From Phyto melanocephala (Eukaryota; Arthropoda; Insecta; Diptera; Rhinophoridae): a stretch of DNA of 64,000 nucleotides. Positions within the stretch are counted from its first letter, which is position 1. The number at the start of each line of letters is the position of its first letter. Positions 26,401-39,377 of the stretch are shown here, piece after piece. The notes beneath the pieces were generated by a model. The model made no database searches. It had not been told where the DNA came from and worked only from the letters and a program-made list of their open reading frames with translations. Both the position numbers and the translations under genes were made by a program. The stretch lies in contig OW799234.1 in NCBI GenBank assembly GCA_941918925.1, positions 125,263,395 through 125,327,394 on the forward strand, written 5' to 3'.

Positions 26401-27308
26401 AATTTGTGAAAAAAAAAATTCTTAAACGAGTTAAAGCAGAAAGTGTGCTCTAATATGTTTAATGTTAACAAATTGTTGTAGTGGTGGGTGACGTTTGCTA
26501 TGACAGAATTTTGCTGAGGTAGGCTCAGATTTTCACACATAACACTTGTTATATTCAATTTATTTAATGTTTTTTACATTAAATTAGATTTGCCAAATTT
26601 TTTGGTAAAATAGTTAATTAGTAAAATTGTTTCTTACAAAGATATAAGGACTGTTAAACATATTTAAAACGAGTGTTGCCTTTTATGTTTTGGGATTAGA
26701 GACAATAAATTATGAAATCTTGCTTGCTTTTAAAAACATTCTCCGTAAAGACCAATACACTTTTGCATATGTGAGATCCAAATTTTTAAGCACTTTTTCC
26801 ATTGAAATTGATTCATCCACGCGCTGTTATTAATTTAAGAAACGTCAAAATTTAGCGAAAATAATCATACAAAAATCTTCACGGTTTGATTCGAGTTTTT
26901 GGTCGACATGATACTTAATACTGCATACGATTTGTAGGATATAACGGAGCTTATATAAAATGATTTATACGCTTGCAAGGTCAGACAGACGGACATAGCA
27001 AAATTAATTCAGAAAGTACAAAAAATTACGCCTTTAATACTACTTCCAGCAATTGAAAAAGGATACTATTGTAATTCCAATATTTTTTTTTATATTTCTG
27101 GAGGCATGATCGAGCTGTTCTCAATACTAATGAAATTAGGGCTTATTAACTACAAAAGAAGACCTATGAAATGGTAAAACTTGCTAAATCTTGACTTCTT
27201 AATTCGCGAAGTGAATAACATTCGCGTGCAAAATTGACTTTGTGTGGGTTATGCTATTTCAACGGTTAATGCACCTAAAAAAGGTTCGGCGTTAAATCTA
27301 GAAACATA
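23451..27308. other. Part of RUNX intron 1 with a diverged ~232-bp tandem repeat
   Basis: At 24245-24600 two diverged units carry CGAACAATNTNTNNATNTGA followed by TTGTGTNGTAGTG, starting near 24304 and 24536 (period about 232 bp). An ATTTATTTATTTATTTATTC tract at 25009-25028 resembles the A-rich tail of a minus-strand retroelement. CAGACAGACGGACATAGC near 26983 is a motif seen again, in variant form, near 39818. No gene recognised. Confidence 0.4.
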
Positions 27309-27852
27309 AAGGGTCCGCCATCTAAAGTTTTTTTTTCAACTAGTGCTTGTTTCGTGAATGGTAACATTTAGCTCATTTCTAGTTTGACAGATAATTAGTT
27401 TTATCCTTCCGCTGAATGTTGTGTATCCGCTTGAACAACGCTGGGAAATATTGCGACATTACTTTGGCTAATTTTGCCAAAAAAAAAAAATCTTTTCAGA
27501 TGAAGCTAATTTTGATCTTAGCGGGTATGTAAACAAGCAAAATTGTCACATTTGGGGCACGAAAAACCCGCATGCTTACATTGAAAAGCCGATACACCCA
27601 AAACGAGTCACTGTTTGTTGCGGATTTTGGTCTAGAGGCATAATTGGGCCATTTTTCTTCGAAAATGAGCAAGGAGTGGTCGTAGTCAATGGCGATCGTT
27701 ATCGGGTCATGTCGAACGAATTTTTGTTTACAAAAATTAAAAAGGAGGATATTGGCAACTTTTGGTTTCAACAGGACGGCGCTACGTGCCACACAGCCAA
27801 ACCTACACTTTTTATAGCATTTTCAAAAAAAAAAGTTATTTGGCGGACCCTT
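27309..27852 (+). mobile_element. Internally deleted Tc1/mariner-type transposon with AAGGGTCCGCCA ends (copy 1)
   Basis: It begins AAGGGTCCGCCATCTAAAG and ends GGCGGACCCTT, with TA on each side (27307-27308, 27853-27854). The interior encodes transposase pieces: LEQRWEILRHYFG, then directly IFSDEANFDLSGYVNKQNC (first catalytic Asp), GFWSRGIIGPFFFENEQG, NGDRYRVMSNEFL and WFQQDGATCHTA (second catalytic Asp). Sequence between the first helix and the SDE motif, and everything after CHTA including the third catalytic residue, is missing. It is therefore non-autonomous. The copy at 49389-49919 has the same structure. Confidence 0.88.
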
Positions 27853-29823
27853 TATTAGTATTGATGTTTGAAAGTTTGTATGTTTGGATTTTTGTTACTT
27901 AATCATTAAAGAACTGTTAGGCGGAACCAAGTTAAATAAAGCACAATCTACATTAACACAAAACCTACATTTTATTATGATAACTATGCAGGCAAATTTA
28001 CGGCACGGTATAGAAGGCAAATTCGATTTTTTAAACATTTACAAACGGATCCTAAAGCGTGATATATCGATGTTTTTGCCTCCAGTAGGCAAATCAACAT
28101 ATCTTATTGCACTACTCAGTTGTCTTGCGGTTTCCAAAACAGTACTACTACTAACACATACGATGAATTGAAACAGGATAAAAAAGAAGATGCTATAAAT
28201 ACTTTATTATCTTATCTCTATGTCCGTAAAATTTTCTTTCAGAATTGCTTTGTAAAAATACTTAATATTCAAAGTTGTGCCGTTAACTTTTATCCACTAT
28301 GATCTTATGGACATGTTTTTATTAAAGTTTACCAACATTCCTTGTGTAAAAACTACTGACCTCTTTAAACTATGTGACTTTGTTAAACAACTATAATAAT
28401 TCGTATTTCATATAGTATTTTTGCGTGGCCTATTTACTGAAGCAAAAAACTCACCTTATACTTTGTTTGTAATAAAAAAAAATATTAATTGATAGTAAAA
28501 TTGTCTACAAAAAAAAAAAAAGCTTTGAAGTTATGCGTACTTAAATTTATATAAAAAGATGTAAAAGCAATACCTAAATTTCATAGACAAACTTCAAATA
28601 GCAATTGTAAGGTTAATGTTTGCTCTATGCATGTGTGGTAAACATTTTTGATTTTTAAAGTCTTAAAGACTTTCGGAAATTTCTAAAATCAACAAAATTA
28701 ATCATTAGCATTTGAATTATGACATGACATGATACCGTTTTTATTTATTCTCAAATAAAACAAATATGAGAAGGTCTCACCATACAGACGTACGTAAAGT
28801 AGGTGTAAATTTACTTAAACACTTATACCATCATACACTCCTACAAATGCAGATACACACAATATTCAAATGTGTGTTTAAATATGAGAAATGTCTCATA
28901 ATACTAAAACACATATCACTAAAGCATTAACAAAGACACATTTAAGCGTTTGTTGATGTGTTTCTTGTTTATTGTGTTTTTATAACTTTCTATTTGTGTA
29001 TGAAATTATATTTGTTTTAAACCCCAACAGTCAGCCTACATTAGAGGGAAAGAGATGGCTACACTGCTAAGAGTCGGAGAAATTATGTTGACAAATCGTT
29101 AAATAAACAGTCACAAATACATATACAAATTTACCCACTTATATGTTCTGGCATGTCATATGTACGGCATGTAAACTGCAAATAATTTCAATAAATAAAA
29201 TCTATACGCCTAAAATAAACACGCCAACAAATTGAATTGTCTATTTAACAAGCAGGTATTTAGCGCGCTTTTCTTCGTATCATATTAAAAAGGAAATCAG
29301 CATGACATTATTCGTCTTTGATTTGAGGGCCGATTACTATTGTTATTGTCAATGTTTGTTTTGTTGATTAAAATATTAACTTTTTTTCGTCTCTTGTTGA
29401 TTTCAAGGAGAGTGTTGAATCTTGTTAAGCGTGTTTTTATCAAATTATGGTGGTTAACCTGGATTTGGCAAAATATAAATGACAAACAATTTTTAACAAT
29501 ATCATTAAGGAAATTTTTGCCAACAAGCAAATTAAATGTAAAATATGATATAGAATTAGTTACATACACACTAGGGTGTATGATTAATATGATTTTTGCA
29601 TGTGTCCTTTAGAAAACAAGGCGTATGAGTAATTTGATTAAAGTACACTTCATTATTGAAACCAATTTCATTTATGCAACATACATATTTAGTAAACCAA
29701 GAAGAATAAATTTAAAGAAGAACTATATTTAACTCTAATATAGAAATGTTATTATAGGGTTAAATGCAAACTCTCTGAAAATAACGGTTCAAGGTGAATT
29801 ACATAAGCGCTTCATATTTTATA
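27853..29823. other. Part of RUNX intron 1, no gene seen
   Basis: AT-rich sequence with several 60-95-codon frames on both strands, overlapping one another and lacking domains. Nothing repeated was noticed. Confidence 0.45.
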
Positions 29824-30173
29824 CAGTGGAGCATCGATTATCCGTGACTCAACCGGGAATGTCAATTATCTGGAATCGATAACGAAAGGAAGATTTTTTA
29901 TTTCAATCGATTGACTGTGATGACCTCAATTATCCGGGATTGAAAAATAGTAAAAATAGCGGACAACTTGAGCATTGAGGATGTAGGAACTTGGCTTAAC
30001 TGTGATAAAGACGCACCCTCATTTCCGAGTTTGTCTGATGAAGAACTTATACATGAGACGAAGCAGACGTAAAAACTTTTGTCTAAGATCACAATACTGT
30101 TTTCCAAGTAGAGGTTATGGGTATTACGATTCGTGCCTTTGCGGATGGCATGTCAGTTATCCGAACACCAATG
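29824..30173 (+). mobile_element. Pogo/Tigger-like transposon fragment
   Basis: The left end TACAGTGGAGCATCGATTAT followed by CCG and the right end CGGATAAC-like complement (about 30155-30173) are imperfect inverted repeats with the CAGTG start and TA flank of pogo-type elements. Inside, SIEDVGTWLNCDKDAPSFPS followed by LSDEELIHETKQT resembles the acidic C-terminal tail of pogo/jerky-type transposases. The DDE catalytic domain is absent, so this is a short deleted copy. Confidence 0.55.
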
Positions 30174-30314
30174 AACAAAAATGTTGAATCTAGAATTGTC
30201 CTGCAATGCAAGAGCGAGATAAAATCGCATGCAAATTATGAAGGTCTAGAGATAATATAGATAGCAAGCCATAACGTTATAACTAAAAATAAGAAAGCCG
30301 AAAAATTATCCAAA

Positions 30315-30737
30315 ATGGGATCATTTCTGAAAAATATAACCTTCAAAAATGCTAAACCCTTTCACCGGTTTAAAAATAAACTTAAAGTTGGAGTGATAAA
30401 AAAACATGTCGATATCTTAAATTTAGAGAAATCAAAGGAGATTTTAAAACTAAGTAGATCAATACTTGGGAGATTAACTAGTATAATAACAGGTCACTCG
30501 GAGCTGATAACTCATCTAGCACGCATGGGGCTTTCAGATAAAACGACATGTAGAGAATGCGAAGAAGAGGACGAGAATTTGGATCATTACCTTTGTAAAT
30601 ATGCTGAGTTTAGGCGTAGATGCTATGATGAAATTGGAATACTAAATTCGATTTGGGTACCCATAAGAAATTACATTGACGAATTATTTAACGAAATTTG
30701 GATTATGGTTTTTATTAAGGAAATTTCGTTGCAATAA
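30315..30737 (+). pseudogene. Non-LTR retrotransposon ORF2 C-terminal fragment
   Basis: A 140-codon open frame reading ILGRLTSIITGHSELITHLA, then RMGLSDKTTCRECEEEDENL and HYLC: the C-terminal TGH...HL...CxxC...HxxxC knuckle of R1/LOA/I-like fly retroelements, about 85-110 residues into the frame. The first ~45 residues are not recognisable. It is 5'-truncated with no reverse transcriptase, so it is a dead insertion even though this stretch is open. Confidence 0.7.
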
Positions 30738-31224
30738 AGCACACAACATGCTAATTGGGCAAACGTGTATACCTCTCATGGGCTCGAGCATTTAGTGCCC
30801 CACTTTTTAACCCAACCAAAGCTGAATTTTCTTTGCAGGTTGTGTTTTGTAAAATTTGAAGTTGTTAAGAATGATGCCGAATTGATGCTTTCGAGATCTC
30901 GCTTAAAACAGCAATGTTTTCAAGAGACTGACTGGTTCGTTGGCGAACTTTCTCGGCTGAAATTTTTCGAACAGTCTCAGCATAACTTTTCAAACTTTAA
31001 ATTTTCATAATTTTAATGCTTTGTTTTTCGTAAAAACGCTCTGTTTTTAGTAATTGGAATAAACATATGTGACAGCTGTTTAATTTTAGGGGTGCTAATC
31101 GTACAAAAAAGAAACTGACATGAAATTTTAAAATGCTTTCTCACTAAGACTTTCCTTATATCTGTAATTATTTAAGAGTAAAATAGTAATCTATGTATTA
31201 AAAATATAAACAAAACCGAGACAG

Positions 31225-31375
31225 GTGTATTTCTTTTCTTATATCCCAGTAGGTTATAGTTCGATTTAGATAGGACAGGGGAATACAGGAAGCAAGAGAC
31301 ACCACCAAAAAAACACTCAGAGAACAATATGGTGCATTGTGTTCCATGGTCCGATTGGCTTGTTGGCAAAACCGA
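31225..31375 (-). repeat. Retroelement 3' UTR-like fragment
   Basis: CTCAGAGAACAATATGGTGC (31315-31334) followed by ATTGTG is nearly the same as CCCAGAGAACAATACGGTCT at 42980-42999, which belongs to the 3' UTR side of a retroelement on the minus strand. No coding sequence is attached here. Confidence 0.4.
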
Positions 31376-34300
31376 TTTTGACTCGAATATTTTTAAAATT
31401 TAAAATTATATAAGGGCATTTGCATTATATGGGGACTTGAATAGGCACGTTCACAGATGGGCAAAAGTTATCAGAATTATAATTTTAAAGTCGCAAAGAA
31501 ATATTTTAGTAATTTTGCATGGAATAGCAAAGCTATTTCTATCCTTACTACTGCAGGTGATGCTGGAAAGACAAAAATTACTGGATTATAGGTATTGAAA
31601 TCTAAAATGAGCTGTTAAACAAGAAAAAATAGTACCAATGAAAATAAGTAGTCAAATAAAAATGATGATGCCGTGAAAAAGGAAGGCGGAATCGTTAACT
31701 ACTCAGTTAAACAAAATAAACAATTTCATTTATAAATAGGCTGCATATAGATACTAAGTTTGAAGCTATTCAGTTGCTTGCATAATACAAAAAAAAAACT
31801 GTTTTTGATGATTTCTGACGTTATATAATTCTAAGTAATTTTTTTTCATTGTTTATATCACTCCTTTACAAACTTTTGTGTAAAAAAAGAATAGGAAAAA
31901 GTTTCACTTGCAACACTTAATGAACTTTTGCGATAGAACAAAATAAAAAAACATACTTTTTTATTGTTGTTAAAAAAAGGGCAACAACAGAAAATCATTT
32001 ACGAAAAAAAATTTACAAAAAAAAACTAAAAGAGAAATGGAAAATTGCTGCGTGTTAAATTAACACTAAGGTACAGTTCCAGGATTGGAGTTTAAGCAGT
32101 GGTTAACTAAGCAATGAAAACTAAATAATAAAAACATAAAAATATTCTATTAAAAATACAAAATCGTTCATTCTTTTTAATAATAAAATACCTAATTAAA
32201 ATGTTAGTCCTTTCTATCTTATTAATACAAGGAATTTTTTTAATTATTTTTAAATTGAATTGATGTTAAGAATTTGTTGATTTAAATTATTGGCTTTTAG
32301 TAACATTAATCGTTGAATTTTATTGAAAAGTTCTCGCGAAAGTTAGCTATTACAAAGTCTAAAAATCATGTGCTGTTATATTAACAAAAAAATTTATTTG
32401 ATAAATTCTACTAAAACCCAGCATACTACATATTTAAACCCATTTTTACTAATCTTGGCCCGTCTCTTTGAAACCGATACTTAGCTGTTATTTAAACCAA
32501 AAAACGTTTTACTAAACTCTCAAATAAAAAACACTACTTCATATCATTCGTTTAACAAAGAATGCACAGTTGTATTGTACAACTAAAGTATAATGAAGGA
32601 TATTTTTGGTCAACTGTAGAAGCATAAAAACTGAACAATATGTTGTTAACGTCTACTCTGCCCTACCCATCATCATATTGCTTTATTTTAGTAAAGAGCA
32701 ACCAACAATTTGTTTTCGACAAATGCCATTTAAGTATTGTATTTTGTTGCAAAAAATGAACAGAGCAACAAAAAATGTAAGATAAAGTTTTAAGTGTTTT
32801 GTAAAATTAAAAGTAATTTACAACAATTACAAGGCCATTTTAGTAAATTAAAATAATAAAAAAAAGTAGAAAAAAAGTTGTTGGTGGCTAATAATAATAG
32901 TAGTAGTACTTAACACAAAGAAAATAATTAATTATAATTTGTACAGATTTTAATAAAAAAAAAATTACAAAACACTCCTGGAATTCCTATTAAATGATAA
33001 ACAGCCTTAGTATGTGCTTGACAATCTACTTTTTTAAACATTAAATGTAAAAGCCTCTTCTTAAAAATATTTCAATTGGGAAGGTAAAAAATATAATTTT
33101 AGGGAAATCAAAAACAAATAACTCGAAGGCATATACGAAAGCGACAAAAGCCCAGTACAACTTATGAAAGGGTTAACTGTCAGATTGTATTCACTTTTTC
33201 ATATTTATTATCAGTGTTTTCTGGAAAATCCTTACAGAGAGAATGACGCTTAAACAACGCCTCTAAAATATCTAAATTTACTTTGAGCATCAGTTATCAC
33301 TTCGCACCAATATTTCATCTTAAAATGTTGTTCAGCTACAGACTACATGACATCAAGAATTATGTATCGTGCGATTTACACGATTGTGTCATCATTGGAC
33401 CTCATTTATTTAAAAATAAAGATTGAGCTCGCGTTAGGGTTAATTGAGATCGTTACTACACCAGAATTAATATTTTTTTTGTATAAAAATATGGATCACA
33501 TTAATTCGGGCGAAATGTGTTTTGAACATTTATTTTGTTTTTGTTATTTTTTACAATTTAAGGTTCTATCGGGTTTTTATAGCCAATTACATGAATCATA
33601 TTTAGGAATTTTTTTTTTTAATTTTTAACACAAATTAAAATTAAATTAAGGAATATGGGATTCTATGACTTTTTATGAATCATATAAAACACCATCTAAC
33701 ATCATTTATGGACATGAAATGTTCAACTTAGACCTAATTTAGAAACATTGCATACTCAGTTTGCCAATTGCAAATCCTTTGTCATTTTTAATAGATTTAT
33801 TATTTGAGAATACAACAAAATATACATTCAAATGGTGAATTCACAAGTTATCCCAAGTATCGGATTGTAATTATGATTCAAGATTTAAAAAATTAACAAA
33901 AATTCCAATAGAAAATACAAGACTTGTAATTATTTTTAAAATTTTTTCAAATGTTATGACATTATAACAATACGACACTTGGAACTTCTTCTGAGTAGAG
34001 CAAATATATTTTTTTTTTAAAGAAATATGTAATATATTACAACAAAATGGACTTCATATGAAGGCAAATAATCTGTTTTGCTCGAATAGCAAAAAGGTCA
34101 CTCAAACAATTAATCGTTTCATAACCCTTCTAGTAAAGCCTTAATAATGGAATTTTTACTAGTGGTTTAAAATTTAAGAGATTTATCATCATTGTTCCTG
34201 CGAATAATTGATTTAGACATTTATAAGATCTTCTAATAAAAAAGTAGGATTTCGGTCTTAAGATGAGTTTGACAATCATAATATGTTTGTGATAATCATA

Positions 34301-34516
34301 TGAGTATTTGCAGTGACCATATTATTTTTGTTTATTCTGTGATCATATTTCATAACCATAATTCAATATTTATAAAATTACAAAGTTTAATCGTATGCAC
34401 AATAAAAACACGCAGTCTATATACGAAAATCTAACTTATGTTTTTTTTTTTTACTTTTTTATAAAAAAATAATAATGAAAACTTAATTTATAAAACAAAT
34501 AAGAGGTAGTTAAATT
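31376..34516. other. Part of RUNX intron 1, no gene seen
   Basis: Very AT-rich with long A-runs (31790-32040, 32860-32970). A 93-codon frame at 33347-33628 is Phe/Leu/Ile-rich because of T-rich composition and is not credible as a gene. Confidence 0.5.
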
Positions 34517-35051
34517 TTAAGGGCCGATATTGATTTTGAATAAAACACAAAATATTTAGGAAATTATCGTCATTTCATTTTATTCTGATAAAATTGGTAT
34601 TGGTATGGCCGCGATCTCGGTTGCACATCTCCCTCCGATGGCTCAAATTTTCAATGACAATGTCGTTGTTCAATTGTTGGGCACGATAATGAGTCAAGGT
34701 TGACTGCTCTTTTGCCACACTATCGCGAAAAACAACAATGTTTTCCGTTCAACGAAATAAGAAGCATTCACAGATGCTTTCACATTTCATGCAGACCTGT
34801 TTTGCGAAAATTTAAATACTTTTCACAAGCCTCCTGAGTGTGGACGAATTTGAACGATTATGTTCACCAAATGAATAACGAAGTGCATGAAATGCATTTT
34901 GATTTAAACGCCCATTTTCATAATAAGCCTGAATAACTTTAAGGCGTTGCTCGATTGTGTATCGTTCCATGGTTTAAATTGAGTTAGTCAGAAATTGAGA
35001 AATGTCAAATGAAATGCAGAAAAAAACTTGACGTTTAGGTCAAGTTCTTAA
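34517..35051 (-). mobile_element. Internally deleted Tc1/mariner-type element, second copy of the AAGGGCCGAT family
   Basis: Same family as 3397-3920, opposite orientation. The left end TTAAGGGCCGATATTGATTT is intact; the other end is eroded (TTAA at 35048-35051). On the minus strand an open frame of 52 codons (34970-34812) begins MERYTIEQRLKVIQAYYENG and holds a complete-looking N-terminal helix-turn-helix (LRYSFGEHNRSN, then TLRRLVKSI). It is followed by frameshifted THYRAQQLN. The catalytic domain is deleted. Confidence 0.8.
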
Positions 35052-35479
35052 AAGTTAACCTTTAGTTTTCGGTATTTAAATAAGGGCGATCTACCCGCCG
35101 ACAGTTTGTGGCGGCCATGTTTTTTTAAAAGGCTCATTTAAATCACCCGTTTTTTATTTCACCGTGGAAGAGTATACGGTTTAGCAGCATGTAATGTGTG
35201 TTTTTTTTAGAGGCGAGGACATATTTGAAATATTAAATATAAAAAATGTATTGGAATAGTAAAGATCTTGACTTTAAAAGCTTTAAAATTTTATGGCGTT
35301 TAATAAAAATAATTTAGATATGTATGTACGCCATCCTGTCTGTCTGATTTTGCACTACATTTTCCAGCACACCTGGTCTTATTTCGTCAATAGCGCCATG
35401 AGTTTTGACATCTTAATAATCTGCCATTGCCGGTTCACTAATTTAGAGGCGAGATTTTAATAACATCCACAAAAAGTAG

Positions 35480-36080
35480 TAAAATGAGCCTAGTTTGCTT
35501 TCAGAAAACGTTGGTCCAAAGAATTTATAGACCCTTAGATCACTAAACAGCTCTATACATCTTTCTATTATCTGGAATCCTCAATATAATTTGTACTCTG
35601 ATAGAATTGAGTCTGTACAGAAACAATTTGTGTTGTTTTGCTTACGACACCTTTTTCGGAATAGTGTTCCTAATTTACCATCTTACAAATCTAGACTTGT
35701 ACTTATTAAACTGCCCATTCTACAGAGTTGTAGAACAATGCTGAATGTAACGTTTGTAATTAAATTGATTAACGGAAATGTATGCTCTAGCTTCCTGCTA
35801 AGCAATTTATCCTTCAATATTCCATCTTGTCCAACTAGAAATTTTAACCCATTGCACGTGCAATGTTTTCGACGAAATTATGCTTATGATAATCCTGTTA
35901 GAATAGTTTGTTGCGATTTTAATAACCTTTATCATTTAATTGACTTTTCTGTTTGTGTTAATATTATTAAGAGTAATATCATAGTGTTTTTAAATTCGTA
36001 ATTGTAATATATTTCTGTCATTTTATTTTTATAGTCTGTAAGGATTTATACCATAGACTTACTTAAATAAATAAATAAAA
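35480..36080 (+). pseudogene. 5'-truncated non-LTR retrotransposon (jockey-like ORF2 C-terminus) with A-rich tail
   Basis: An open frame at 35591-36001 (136 codons) reads YSDRIESVQKQFVLFCLRHL, LPSYKSRLVLIKLPIL, NVTFVIKLINGNV and FNNLYHLIDFSV to a natural-looking stop. I recognise this as the conserved C-terminal domain of fly jockey-type reverse transcriptase ORFs. Frameshifted sequence just upstream (IWNPQYNLYSD type) extends it to about 35540. Downstream, after a short 3' UTR, lies an AAATAAATAAATAAAA tail (36064-36079), the usual 3' end. It is one of the better preserved fragments here, but no catalytic RT domain is present. Confidence 0.8.
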
Positions 36081-36265
36081 TCGATGAAGATGATTTGCCA
36101 AAAAAAAAAACCTGATTCAACTTCCAATAGACTCTCAGTCCATTCATTGAACACGCATCGCAATAGCATACATGCCTTCTTTAATTCTTGTACCAGTTTT
36201 ATTTTATATGGATGTAGATGAAGAACTTTCTTCAAAATTTTCCAAATAATAGACCAGTTAAACAT
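36081..36265 (-). pseudogene. Tc1/mariner-type transposase fragment interrupted by a retroelement tail
   Basis: The minus strand reads IIWKILKKVLHLHPYKIKLV, then QELKKACMLLRCVFNEWTES and LLEVESGFF: the second helix-turn-helix and linker of the same transposase family as the elements at 13888, 27309 and 49389, just before the first catalytic Asp. The frame stops being transposase-like close to the retroelement tail at 36079, so the retroelement probably inserted here. Confidence 0.7.
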
Positions 36266-36300
36266 AATCTAAGCTATTGCTTAAATTGAGCTCGCAGTAT

Positions 36301-36435
36301 ATATGAGGAAGTGTCACTAACAGTTTTTTTTTCGTTAATCCGTGTCACCATAGCCAAAAATCGGTCATAGGAACGCTATCATACTGTCTAATGGACCTTT
36401 AAATAAAAACAGAAAACTATTGTACTTCCTCATAC
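36301..36435. mobile_element. Short (~135 bp) inverted-repeat element
   Basis: The ends TATGAGGAAGTG and CTTCCTCATA are inverted, with further partial matching (ACTAACAGTTTT against GAAAACTATTGT). It could be a small MITE; no second copy was seen. Confidence 0.4.
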
Positions 36436-36760
36436 CTGTTTTATTTCAACACAGCTATCGACATTTGCTAAAAACCTTTCATTTAATCTTAATTAATGAA
36501 ATCTCGCTATTTTTGCTATTTAAAATAAATTCAAATTTTTTACTGTTTCAACAGCTTTTAGGATGTAATATTAAATAATTTCTTAGCCACTTTCTATTTT
36601 TTCGATTTTTTCTTAATGTTGAAAATCGAGTTACAAAATATTAAATTTTATTGATAGACTTTTTGACGTTTAATTGTTAATATCATCCTTCCTGATCAAA
36701 CACCAGCCTTTTGAACTTAATTTAAAATTTATAAAAATTATTTTTTTAAATAACATTTCA

Positions 36761-37569
<809 letters not shown>

Positions 37570-38007
37570 CTGCAAAGAAATAAGAAAAATTCGTTTAAAA
37601 AAATTAAATTTCAACTTGTTTTTGTTGCTTTAATAATGGCTGTTATTGTTGTTGTTTTAAAATCCCTAAACCATTAGAAAAAAAGTTGTGTTGGCCACAT
37701 TTGTTGGTTTGACTTTTGGCCAACAGTAAGATAAAAAAAATGTTGGACAAAATTTCAATTTCCATTAAATTGTTTGAGTAGAACGGAAAAAAAAACGTAA
37801 CGTATTTTGTTTGTTTACCATAAATCCTTAAAATTTTTAGATAAGTCCTTTATGTTTTTTTTTCTTATTTTTTAAAATTCAAGTTTTTTTTTTTTTGTTG
37901 ATTGTCATCCAGTATCACTAAGTATTAAATGCTTTGTTGGAAGCAACCTAAAAATCAAACTATTAGGTGGGAGCATAAGTAAATTCATTAAATATTAAAA
38001 GTTTTCT
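37570..38007. other. Intron or promoter-proximal sequence upstream of the RUNX first coding exon
   Basis: AT-rich, with poly-A/T runs. It contains the acceptor at 37570-37571 and its pyrimidine tract (minus strand). No TATA/Inr combination on the minus strand was noticed. Confidence 0.4.
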
Positions 38008-38200
38008 TTATATATGATTTTTTCCAAGCTTTAGATCAACTTTTTTGGTTTTTTTTATAAAACATTACTTATTATTAACCAATATTTCGCTACCAAACAA
38101 TAAGTAGCTTCTTCAGGGTAATATGTATACAAATTTTATAAAAACAAAAAACAAATTCAAAACAATTTCAAATTGAAAATTTGGAAAAAATCATATATAA
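38008..38200 (-). ncRNA. Hammerhead-ribozyme-like motif in a 193-bp inverted-repeat element (Penelope-like relic?)
   Basis: Perfect 20-bp inverted repeats (38008-38027 and 38181-38200) bound the element. On the minus strand at 38116-38086 lies CTGAAGA, a stem (GCTAC...GTAGC, 5 bp) and GAAA, which is the hammerhead core CUGANGA-stem II-GAAA with the variable position 7 as A. Penelope-like retroelements of insects are known to carry minimal hammerheads of this kind. I could not define stems I and III or the cleavage site with confidence, so activity is unproven. The GGTAGCGAAATAT half recurs in the hairpin at 58106-58244. Confidence 0.45.
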
Positions 38201-38349
38201 TCAATAAAAAAGATGAAGAAATTTAGACGATATATTAAGAGTTTTCTAAATACATACTAACAATTATTGTATACGGTTTTTGCCCAGGAAAATTTTTTGG
38301 AAAATTTTCCACACATTAAAAATTACAAACTTTTTGTTTTCAAAACAAC

Positions 38350-39190
38350 CAGATTTTGTAAGAAAAAGGCGTTAAAAAACGCATTTAACCTTTATTTCTG
38401 CTAATGAACTTAGCTTTGATGTTTCACTATAGTCCTTTATATATCCAAAATCTTTGCTTAAAAAGTAGGAGTGTCACCTTTATTTTCTTGCATTGTAATA
38501 GCATTGACCAGAAAGCTTTATATGGAAAGTTTCATCATCGTACATCTAATTATATTGTTTTTTGGAGCTTTCAAATTTTATTGAAAGTACATTATGTGAG
38601 AAGTGTGCGTTAAGGAAGGCATGTTAAAGATATTTTTGGTAATAAAGTCAGCTTAGATATTGCATTATTGAGGCCATTTATCTTGCAAAATCTTTGTTCA
38701 TTTAGAAATTTAATGAACTTAGGATAAAGCGTTGTATGGGAGGTGAGCATTTAAGTAGGCGTGTCACCTTCTCAACTTGCTGTTACTATGCAATCGACCA
38801 AAAAGCATTATTTGCAAATTTGAGCATGGTTAATCAATTGCTGTGTCATATGTGCAGGATTGTGTCATATGTAAGAGGGGAGCGTTAAATAAGGCATACA
38901 AAGGAGACTTCCCATAACGATTTCTCTTCGGATATGGAAAGACGGATGTAAATATTCTTCCAAAATCTTTGTCCATGGAGAAATTCAATTAATTAAAAAA
39001 AACGTTGTATTGGAGGAGTGCATTTAATTAGGCGTGTCATCTTAATTTGCAGTTATTCCAATAAAATTGACGAAGAAGCTACACTTACAAAACTTCAGAA
39101 TGGTAAATCTTCTTTTGCCGGTTTTACGAGGTTTGAAATTTTTAATACTAAACAAGTAAGAGTGCTATATTCGGCCGTGACGAATCTTAT
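38350..39190. repeat. Three diverged ~240-270-bp tandem units
   Basis: Units anchored by CAAAATCTTTG at about 38446, 38687 and 38959 each continue with an AGGNGTGTCANCTT motif and a GACCAGAAAGCTTTAT-like segment. Divergence is considerable and there is no coding capacity. The style resembles internal repeats of Helitron-like elements, but no terminus was found. Confidence 0.55.
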
Positions 39191-39377
39191 ATGCCCTACA
39201 CAATAAAAAAAAAATTAAAAAAAAATATTAAAAATAAATAATAGAAAAATAAATAATATATAAAATAAAAAGTAAAAAACAAAATAAAAAATAAATAAAA
39301 AAATTAAAAAAGAAAAAGTAAAAATAAAAATGTTATAAAAAATAAAAAAAAGATTAAACTTAATAAGAAAATTTTTT
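39190..39377. repeat. A-rich low-complexity tract
   Basis: About 190 bp made almost only of AAATAAA and AAAATTAAA permutations. It directly abuts the SINE-like unit at 39378-39440. Confidence 0.85.

Noticed and set aside
27884..28302. Two overlapping open frames after the 27.3-kb transposon
   Set aside because: No homology recognised and they lie outside the transposon ends; likely random in intronic DNA.
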